Part shown: positions 1 through 4,475 of the stretch, piece after piece | How the letters are laid out: each line of letters opens with the position of its first letter | Position numbering within the stretch: position 1 is the stretch's first letter | Source: Terriglobales bacterium | GTDB taxonomy: Bacteria > Acidobacteriota > Terriglobia > Terriglobales > Gp1-AA117 | DNA: 5,327 nucleotides | Direction: 5' to 3' | NCBI GenBank assembly: GCA_030150795.1 | Contig: JASLFF010000250.1 | Coordinates: 1 to 5,327 of the forward strand | Notes under the pieces: generated by a model | Told to the model about the DNA's origin: nothing | Databases searched by the model: none | The model's input: only the letters and a program-made list of their open reading frames with translations | Made by a program: the position numbers and the translations under genes

Positions 1-368
1 TTGCCGTTCCTAGATTAGATGCCGAATTCGTATCCGGCGGGTCTGGAAATCTCAGCCCGCGCTCGAGTTGAGCCGGACTCCATTGATGAAGCTAAAAGCG
101 CTTTAGCATTAACGTAAACTTTTCCCACTCGTCATCCCGACGACCGTCAGCGAGCGCGCGCCGTCATCAGCGCGCGAGTAGGAAGGAGGGACCTTGTGTT
201 TCTTTGGGATGGCCTACGGTATTCATGGAGTCGCTGTAGCTGTTTGGATCGTAGAGACGCGGCGAGGCCGGTTTGCGCGCCCCGCCGCCCGCATCAGGCG
301 CTCGACGATGAAAGCCAGGACTTTCCATCTAGAGCGTTTGGAGCGAAGCGACCTGAAAGAGGACAACG
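1..368. other. Region without a convincing gene
   Basis: No reading frame here shows a recognisable protein or a ribosome binding site with a plausible start. The plus-strand frame entering at position 3 stays open for 22 codons to a TGA at 69-71; it could be the tail of a gene lying to the left, but it is too short to judge. A small symmetrical sequence lies at 91-107 (GCTAAA, 5-nt loop, TTTAGC), with no T-tract on either strand to make it a terminator. A GC-rich hairpin element follows at 127-196. Open frames crossing 194-424 run through the terminator hairpin and look like noncoding GC-rich sequence. Confidence 0.6.
127..196. repeat. GC-rich hairpin, possible REP-like intergenic element
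   Basis: Visible structure: a 7-bp perfect stem CGCGCGC (155-161) with GCGCGCG (170-176) around an 8-nt loop, plus an outer pairing of ACTCG (127-131) with CGAGT (175-179) that would compete with it. The hexamer GTCATC occurs at 131-136 and again at 163-168, and the block ends in GGAAGGAGGGACCTTG. This composition (CGTCATCCCGA..., GCGAG..., GAGGGACC) resembles short dispersed intergenic repeats I associate with acidobacterial genomes. Only one copy is in the window, so repeat status is inference. Confidence 0.3.
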
Positions 369-396
369 AAAAAACGCCGCCCTCTTCAGGCGGCGT
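369..396 (-). terminator. Intrinsic terminator of the BON lipoprotein gene
   Basis: A perfect 8-bp stem pairs ACGCCGCC (374-381) with GGCGGCGT (389-396) around a 7-nt loop. Read on the minus strand, the stem is followed at once by six Ts (the A-run 369-374), the classic Rho-independent layout. It lies 21 bp past the TAA stop at 418-420. On the plus strand the stem is followed only by CGATTTTATTT, so it might also weakly stop transcription arriving from the left. Confidence 0.92.
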
Positions 397-417
397 CGAT
401 TTTATTTGTGAACCAGG

Positions 418-1521
418 TTACTGATTCATCGCAGACCGGCTTGCTCCGGGCGTTACAGTAATCGGTCCCTGCAACTGGAAGGCAATCACCGCCTCCGGCT
501 TCAGGAGGATCTGCTGGCCCTTGGTAGCTGCGGAAACGCCTGTTCCCGCGCCCGCGCCTGCTGCTGCGCCAATGGCCGCGCCTTTGCCGCCGCCAAAGAT
601 TCCGCCCAGAACTGCGCCCACGGCTGCGCCGCCGCCCACCTTCGCCGCCGTTGACTTGCCACGGCCATTGCCGGACTTCGTCCACTGGCTGGTCTGCAGG
701 CTGTAGGTTTTGCCGCTCATCGTAAGCTTGGTAAGTTCAAGCGTCAGCACGGACTGTCCTGCGAACCGCCCGGCCGACTTCACTTCCACCACGCGGCCTT
801 CAACATCCGCCGTCGTGGGAATGACTGTCTCTTCGCCAACTGTTACCGGCGCTGAGATCGATCCGTGAAACACATCGCCTACCTGCGCTTTTTCTGAATC
901 CACTTCATCATTCAGGCGCACGCTGATCTGCGTTCCAGATGGGACCGTAATTTTCTGCGGCGGTGGCGCCGGTGTTGGGGCCGCCGGAGCAGTCGATTGT
1001 GACGAGTCATAGCTGCTGGTACCGTTTCCGCTGCCGGTACTTCCGCTGCTGCTTTCTGCCGGAACTGTGGTGCGCAATCCGGTATCGCCGCTATTGCCGG
1101 CGGATTTGCTGGAAGTAGAATGCGAACTGCGATAGCGCGTGCTGGGCGAAGGACGCCGTTCGTCCCTGACCGGCGGCACAGGAGTATTGTCCGCCTGCTC
1201 TTGCGGCTGCGCCGTCTGGTTCGCCGCTGAAGCCGGCGCCACTTCCAGATTGTTCACAACAGTTTTCACGCCTTCAATCTGCGCCGCATCGTTTGCTGCT
1301 GCGTTGCGCGCGGCATCGCTGGCCACGGTTCCCGTGAGCGTCACCACCCCATTATTCGCGTTGATGTTGAGTTGCTTGTCGGGGATACTGCTGTCCCCGT
1401 TGATCTTGTTCTGCACATCAGAGGCGACCTGCGCGTCTGTGCGACTACCCACGCGCGAGCAGCTTGCTGCCAGCAGCGCCATGGCAAGCAGCACCACAGA
1501 AAGATTTCTCTTCATGACCAT
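418..1521 (-). CDS. BON-domain lipoprotein with Ser/Pro-rich linker and C-terminal glycine-zipper domain
   Basis: A 367-residue cell-envelope protein of unknown exact role. Residues 1-20 form a signal peptide (M-V-M-K-R, then a hydrophobic run) ending in LLAAS before Cys21, a plausible lipobox, so a lipid-anchored periplasmic or outer-membrane protein is likely. Residues about 27-94 are a BON domain with the typical core GVVTLTGTV (58-66) and the [12 protein letters not shown] end (83-94); BON domains are known from OsmY-type envelope proteins and are thought to bind phospholipid. Residues 95-188 are a low-complexity Ser/Pro/Thr/Ala linker. Residues 190-283 look beta-rich ([13 protein letters not shown], then [11 protein letters not shown]), and 295-332 is a Gly/Ala run with GxxxG spacing typical of glycine zippers, followed by a short strand segment [13 protein letters not shown]. 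The start is either M1 or M3; the strong AAGAGGGAG upstream serves both. The gene appears monocistronic, with its own terminator. Domain calls are firm; function is inferred. Confidence 0.9.
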   Translation of the reverse strand: MVMKRNLSVVLLAMALLAASCSRVGSRTDAQVASDVQNKINGDSSIPDKQLNINANNGVVTLTGTVASDAARNAAANDAAQIEGVKTVVNNLEVAPASAANQTAQPQEQADNTPVPPVRDERRPSPSTRYRSSHSTSSKSAGNSGDTGLRTTVPAESSSGSTGSGNGTSSYDSSQSTAPAAPTPAPPPQKITVPSGTQISVRLNDEVDSEKAQVGDVFHGSISAPVTVGEETVIPTTADVEGRVVEVKSAGRFAGQSVLTLELTKLTMSGKTYSLQTSQWTKSGNGRGKSTAAKVGGGAAVGAVLGGIFGGGKGAAIGAAAGAGAGTGVSAATKGQQILLKPEAVIAFQLQGPITVTPGASRSAMNQ

Positions 1522-1733
1522 AAACTCCCTCTTAAGTTTTGGGCGTATATCCAGTTAGATGCAGAGCAGCTGAATTCGACTGTACTGCAGTGTAAAATTT
1601 TGTAAATCAATCACTTACGGTGTACGCCAGAGCAGATTTTCACTCGGCCAGAGGGTACATATCTGCTGCTTCTATTTTAACCCCGCGCAGGGCGCAGAGT
1701 CGCTGAATTTGAGCCCTAGGGGTGCCCGGTAAA
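1522..1733. other. Intergenic gap between the BON and SDR genes
   Basis: This 212-bp gap must hold the promoter of the BON gene and the 3' end of the SDR transcript. An AT-rich patch around 1588-1612 on the minus strand contains TACACT as a possible -10, but I found no good -35 at the right spacing. Near the SDR stop lie the palindrome CCCTAGGG (1714-1721) and a GC-rich, partly self-complementary stretch at 1681-1697 followed on the minus strand by TTAAAAT; neither is a clean terminator. No gene seen. Confidence 0.5.
1525..1533 (-). promoter_or_regulatory. Ribosome binding site of the BON lipoprotein gene
   Basis: On the minus strand AAGAGGGAG lies 3 nt before the ATG at 1519-1521 and 9 nt before a second in-frame ATG at 1513-1515. 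The purine run is long enough to support either start. The second gives a more usual spacing and a signal peptide beginning M-K-R-N, so the true start may be two codons downstream of the one annotated. Confidence 0.6.
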
Positions 1734-2627
1734 TCAGCTTAATTCTTTACTACGCCCGCACCCTGCAAAACCTTGCGGGCTGAGGCCAAATATACGCTTC
1801 ATCGGCTCAATATCGCACGTGGATCCCTCTTTCAACATGCACAACTGGTCCACGGTTACCGGAGGATTTTTCAGCAGTCTTTGCGCGACCGTGGCGCCCG
1901 CCATCATCAGCAGCATGGGAATATGCACCGCCGGTTTGCGCACACCGGCACACCGCGCGATCTCCGCCAGCACTTCATTCAACGTCAACTCGTCAGCCCC
2001 ACCCAGATCGACTGTCTGGTTCGTTGCGGCTTCATAGGTCAACGCCCGCGCAAAGCAGGTCGTCACGTCTTCAACCGCAATTGGCCGGAATTTTGGCGTC
2101 CCATCGCCCGGCACAGGACGAAACAGGGGAGCAGACCGCATCGTCGCCATCATCTGCGTCACAAACCCGTCGCCTTCGCCAAAGATCAGTGATGGCCGCA
2201 CGATGCAGAACGGTATCCCGCTCTGCCGGACTTCTTCTTCGCCCTTCCACTTGGTGGTTTGGTAAGGGGCAACGCCATCGGCACGCACGCCCAGCGCCGA
2301 CATGTGCACAAATCGTTTGACGCCCGCCCGCTTCGCCGCTTCCACCACATTGCGCGTCCCCAGATGATGCACGCGCTCAAAAGTATTCGTTCCCTTCTCC
2401 ACAATAATGCCCACCAGATGGATCACCCCATCGCAACCCTGCATGCCCTGGTACAGTCCAGCGCCTTCGACCACCTCGCCGGGAACCAATTCAACTGCAG
2501 CTTGCGATAGTCCGCTGGCATCCCGCGGATCGCGCACCAGCGCCCGCACGGTGTGGCCCTCGGCCAGCAATCGCTGGAGCGTATACCGTCCGACAAAGCC
2601 GGTAGCGCCGGTGAGGAAGACCTTCAT
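1734..2627 (-). CDS. NAD(P)-binding protein, NDUFA9-like atypical SDR family
   Basis: A 297-residue cytoplasmic Rossmann-fold protein. The N-terminus starts at the nucleotide-binding strand and loop, TGATGFVG at residues 6-13 (TGxxGxxG), and Arg28 and Arg32 after beta2 hint at NADP(H) preference. HLVG (70-73) matches the strand-4 region, and MSALG (109-113) followed by Tyr122-x-x-x-Lys126 retains the SDR Ser/Tyr/Lys pattern. IVRPSLIFGEGD (142-153) and RPIAVEDV (near 190) are typical of the NDUFA9/YbjT/NmrA-like atypical SDRs, often annotated as complex I NDUFA9 subunit family or NAD-dependent epimerase/dehydratase. Length fits. Family members include quinone- or sterol-linked oxidoreductases and regulatory NADP sensors; the substrate cannot be read from sequence. 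The start is fixed by the Rossmann strand. No real Shine-Dalgarno lies upstream of the ATG, and the predicted promoter leaves a leader of only about 12 nt. The last 15 or so residues diverge from what I expect for the family, but I see no frameshift. Confidence 0.9.
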   Translation of the reverse strand: MKVFLTGATGFVGRYTLQRLLAEGHTVRALVRDPRDASGLSQAAVELVPGEVVEGAGLYQGMQGCDGVIHLVGIIVEKGTNTFERVHHLGTRNVVEAAKRAGVKRFVHMSALGVRADGVAPYQTTKWKGEEEVRQSGIPFCIVRPSLIFGEGDGFVTQMMATMRSAPLFRPVPGDGTPKFRPIAVEDVTTCFARALTYEAATNQTVDLGGADELTLNEVLAEIARCAGVRKPAVHIPMLLMMAGATVAQRLLKNPPVTVDQLCMLKEGSTCDIEPMKRIFGLSPQGFAGCGRSKELS

Positions 2628-2645
2628 GGTAACAGGCAGCGGCAG

Positions 2646-2674
2646 ATCATACTTCTAGCTGTCCTCACTGTGAA
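2646..2674 (-). promoter_or_regulatory. Sigma70-type promoter for the SDR gene
   Basis: Minus strand: -35 TTCACA (2669-2674, 5 of 6 to TTGACA), exactly 17 bp spacer, -10 TATGAT (2646-2651, 5 of 6 to TATAAT). The predicted start near 2639 lies about 12 nt before the ATG at 2625-2627. The -35 box overlaps a 9-nt palindrome TCACTGTGA (2665-2673), a possible but unproven operator half-site, and sits inside the spacer of the opposing promoter. Confidence 0.65.
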
Positions 2675-2681
2675 CCTGTCA

Positions 2682-2687
2682 TATAAT
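2682..2687 (+). promoter_or_regulatory. Consensus -10 box for the small membrane-protein operon
   Basis: A perfect TATAAT ends 8 nt before the A of the ATG at 2696. Transcription normally begins about 7-9 nt after this box, that is at or beside the start codon, so the mRNA would be leaderless. This agrees with the absence of any Shine-Dalgarno in the AT-rich stretch before the ATG. The -35 at 17-bp spacing (2659-2664, CTGTCC) matches only 3 of 6, so an activator may be needed, or the box may be fortuitous in AT-rich DNA. Confidence 0.55.
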
Positions 2688-2695
2688 ATCTAAAT

Positions 2696-3037
2696 ATGCG
2701 GGAAGATGAGCAGAAGCAAGGGGAGCGCGGCATATACAGCGCTTGGTCCACCATAAAACGGGAGCAAGGCATATGGCGACATAGCGTTTGGTCTATCATA
2801 ATCGGTATAGTTACCACTCTGATCTCTTCGATAGGGTCGCTAAAGAAGAGCACTCCTCTTGATCTCTGGTTAATTGTTGCCATGGGTTTGGGAGTTGTCT
2901 TGATGTTGGTAATCTTCACCTTTCTCGTCACGAGAGAACCCTCAAAGGTTTTGCGGTTAAGACGAACGCTGACAACTGTCTATTTGAGCCGACTCGCAGA
3001 TTCGATACAAGGGAGCAATGCAACAGGCAAGGGTTAA
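2696..3037 (+). CDS. Small two-helix membrane protein of unknown function
   Basis: A 113-residue protein I do not recognise. Residues 1-28 are charged and polar (rich in Glu, Gln, Lys, Arg). Two hydrophobic segments follow, about 30-47 (SVWSIIIGIVTTLISSIG) and about 58-78 (WLIVAMGLGVVLMLVIFTFLV), joined by a short polar loop with KK at 50-51. The C-terminal tail (79-113) is basic at first (RLRR at 87-90) and probably cytoplasmic, giving an N-in/C-in hairpin by the positive-inside rule. Residues 10-20 and 23-35 are an imperfect duplication (ExGI[Y/W]..SxWSxI). The ATG is the only good start in the frame; it lacks a Shine-Dalgarno and sits where a leaderless transcript would begin. The gene overlaps the next one by one base, implying translational coupling and a joint function. 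Its DNA is AT-richer than its neighbours (about 45% GC over 2761-2880), consistent with acquisition by transfer. Coding status is supported by the coherent topology and overlap; function is unknown. Confidence 0.72.
   Translation: MREDEQKQGERGIYSAWSTIKREQGIWRHSVWSIIIGIVTTLISSIGSLKKSTPLDLWLIVAMGLGVVLMLVIFTFLVTREPSKVLRLRRTLTTVYLSRLADSIQGSNATGKG
2721..2801 (+). repeat. Imperfect direct repeat inside the first small membrane-protein gene
   Basis: Two adjacent copies: 2721-2735 matches 2760-2774 at 13 of 15 bases (GGGAGCxxGGCATAT), and 2738-2756 matches 2783-2801 at 16 of 19 (AGCGxTTGGTCxAxCATAA). The second copy carries 6 extra bases between the blocks, which keeps the frame and adds two codons (Arg28-His29). 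At protein level the pattern ExGI[Y/W], then SxWSxI, appears twice. This is best read as a tandem duplication of a segment just before the first membrane helix. Confidence 0.75.
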
Positions 3038-3459
3038 TGGCTGAAGAACGCAAGACCCCAAACACCATCGTTTCGCAGGCTACTAAGCAAGCCGAATCTG
3101 CATTGGCTGGCACAGACCCAGAACCATTTTCTCCAAAAGCATTCGAAGCACTTAAGCAAACCATTGGCTGGTTTATTGCCGAGTTGGTAGATCAGTCGGT
3201 CAGAGTCTCAAAACGTCAGCGCGCAGATAACGTAGCCGAATCGCACGTCGCAACTGCGGCCCAGTACCTCGTCGGAGATGCACCAGGGCGGATTTTCCGG
3301 CATCTTGGAACCATCGGCGGTGTATTGCTTGGGGCAGCCCTCTCCAATCTCTTGTCCATGATCACCACCAAGGTTCTCACTGCACTTTCCGTCGGAATAA
3401 CCGTTGCCTTAGCCGTGATTGGAGCTTTCTTGGTGGCCCTTCACATTGCCCGTGACTAA
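3037..3459 (+). CDS. Small membrane protein with N-terminal histone-fold-like helical domain (putative)
   Basis: A 140-residue protein in two parts. Residues 1-30 are polar. Residues 31-78 are strongly helical with a heptad-like hydrophobic pattern and align without gaps to the alpha2-loop-alpha3 part of archaeal histone HMfB as I remember it: identical at Ser32, Ala35, Leu39 and Ala74, with conservative matches through the long helix (Leu50, Val55, Arg56, Val57, Lys59) and at loop/alpha3 positions Val66 and Val71. Residues about 89-109 and 112-137 are two hydrophobic helices forming a membrane hairpin with a short tail (HIARD). The soluble domain should face the cytoplasm, where it could contact DNA or act as a dimerisation module. 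The ATG overlaps the upstream TAA (TAATG), and AAGGG sits 3 nt before it, so translation is probably coupled. Its stop lies 7 bp from the convergent hydrolase stop, with no clear terminator. The histone-fold call is inference from pattern, with low identity; a plain helical dimerisation domain is the main alternative. Confidence 0.72.
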   Translation: MAEERKTPNTIVSQATKQAESALAGTDPEPFSPKAFEALKQTIGWFIAELVDQSVRVSKRQRADNVAESHVATAAQYLVGDAPGRIFRHLGTIGGVLLGAALSNLLSMITTKVLTALSVGITVALAVIGAFLVALHIARD

Positions 3460-3466
3460 AAGCACC

Positions 3467-4285
3467 CTACCGGCCTAACACCCGCTCAATAAACGGCTCC
3501 ACATCCTTGCTTCTAACCTCAATCGGAATCTGGTGACCATACTCCGGATAGACAATTGCCCTCGCATGTCCGCCATGAGCTTTGATAATCTCCGCCAGCC
3601 GCCGCGCCTGCTCGGGATCGGTGCGGTCATCCCTGGCGCCGTTCAGAATCAGTGCTTCGGCTTTGATGTCCTGAGCAGAATAAAGCAGTGACCTCTCCTT
3701 CAGTGCGTCAGCGGTGCCGCCGGCTTCAGCCTTCATTGAATCCACAATGGAAACCGCCATGGCTGATTTGGCGTGGCTTGCATACGCCGGCAAATCATAC
3801 AAGCCGGAGATCAAAACAATCCCACGGATCGAAGGATCGTGAGCAGCAACCATGCCTGCCGCCGACGCACCGCGGCTCACGCCCTGAATCAAGACTCTGT
3901 TGTCCTTGACATATCCGTCCGCGTGAAGTTTCGCAATCACCGCTGCGACCGCATGCTGGGTAAATGGCCCGCAAAAATCTGCCGCTCCTGTCGAATTGCC
4001 GTATCCCGGCTGAGAAATCGCCACCGCCAGATATCCACGGCCGGCGAACTCATCCAGCACGCCCCATTTCACAAAATCTTTTCCGCCCGCCCTTGGCCGT
4101 TCCTGGTGACCATGCAGCAAAATGATCGTGGGCCACGGTCCGTCACCCTTCGGCTTTTCCAGAAAGTATTCCACCTTCTTCGCAGGATCATCGGGATGAG
4201 GAATCAAGAGCGCCTGGGCCCCGGCGATCTTGTGCCCGGAACAGGCAATCAATCCAATCAGTATCAGCAACAAAGCTTTTTTCAT
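3467..4285 (-). CDS. Exported alpha/beta hydrolase (dienelactone hydrolase / S9-like family)
   Basis: A 272-residue serine hydrolase from the chosen start. The nucleophile elbow is GVSRG with Ser137; the charge relay is probably Asp219 (in LNGARDD, 214-220; Asp220 is possible) and His251 (in YGHQIP). The oxyanion segment LLHGH (56-60) precedes the first helix, and SQPGYGNS (91-98) is the usual strand after it. The substrate is unknown: an ester, a peptide or a cyclic lactone are all compatible. Residues 1-14 (MKKALLLILIGLIA) are a signal sequence. LIA before Cys15 fits a lipobox, so the protein may be lipid-anchored; cleavage after AGAQA (21-25) is the alternative. An in-frame TTG at 4334-4336 would add 17 residues, but that places a polar stretch before the signal peptide, so the ATG at 4283-4285 is preferred despite only a weak GTGAG ahead of it. 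Convergent with the small membrane-protein operon and divergent from the Fic gene. Confidence 0.88.
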   Translation of the reverse strand: MKKALLLILIGLIACSGHKIAGAQALLIPHPDDPAKKVEYFLEKPKGDGPWPTIILLHGHQERPRAGGKDFVKWGVLDEFAGRGYLAVAISQPGYGNSTGAADFCGPFTQHAVAAVIAKLHADGYVKDNRVLIQGVSRGASAAGMVAAHDPSIRGIVLISGLYDLPAYASHAKSAMAVSIVDSMKAEAGGTADALKERSLLYSAQDIKAEALILNGARDDRTDPEQARRLAEIIKAHGGHARAIVYPEYGHQIPIEVRSKDVEPFIERVLGR

Positions 4286-4463
4286 AAACTCACTGGCAGC
4301 AGGACGACAGTTTACTCTTCTGAACTCCTCATACAATCCCTATCGCCTTTTGGATGTATCCGAGAGTAGGACGAAATCGGGTGGATCGATCTTAATGAGC
4401 GAGTGAAAGCTGCGAAAGTCGTACCGCCTGCAAAAAATAACCGCCTTTAGCTCTTGATCTGGT

Positions 4464-4470
4464 AAAAAGG
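4464..4470 (+). promoter_or_regulatory. Ribosome binding site of the Fic gene
   Basis: AAAAAGG ends 5 nt before the ATG at 4476. An in-frame TGA at 4455-4457 closes the frame upstream, so this ATG is the only ATG start possible; the next in-frame Met is residue 129, inside the Fic core. Confidence 0.65.
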
Positions 4471-4475
4471 ACTCG

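Noticed and set aside
3..71. Possible C-terminal 22 residues of a gene entering from the left (plus strand, stop TGA at 69-71)
   Set aside because: Too short to show coding character; an open frame of this length is expected by chance in GC-rich DNA.
91..107. Stem-loop GCTAAA...TTTAGC as a terminator
   Set aside because: The stem is short and AT-rich, and neither strand has a T-run after it.
194..424. Plus-strand open frame of 76 codons and an overlapping 71-codon frame
   Set aside because: Both run through the terminator hairpin at 369-396, look like Arg-rich translation of GC-rich noncoding DNA, and match no family I know.
1139..1558. Plus-strand open frame opposite the BON lipoprotein gene
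   Set aside because: It is the complement of a well-supported gene, and Ala/Ser/Thr-rich content is expected from the antisense of its codons.
1773..2658. Several plus-strand open frames opposite the SDR gene
   Set aside because: All lie antisense to a gene with clear Rossmann and SDR motifs, with no ribosome binding sites or recognisable domains.
2696..3459. The small membrane pair as a toxin-antitoxin system or as partner of the Fic gene
   Set aside because: No antitoxin-like DNA-binding motif beyond the tentative histone pattern is seen, the Fic gene is separated by an oppositely oriented hydrolase gene, and Fic inhibition is in cis.
3773..4369. 198-codon plus-strand open frame opposite the hydrolase gene
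   Set aside because: Long but His/Arg-rich antisense of a hydrolase with an intact catalytic triad; no domain or start signal supports it.
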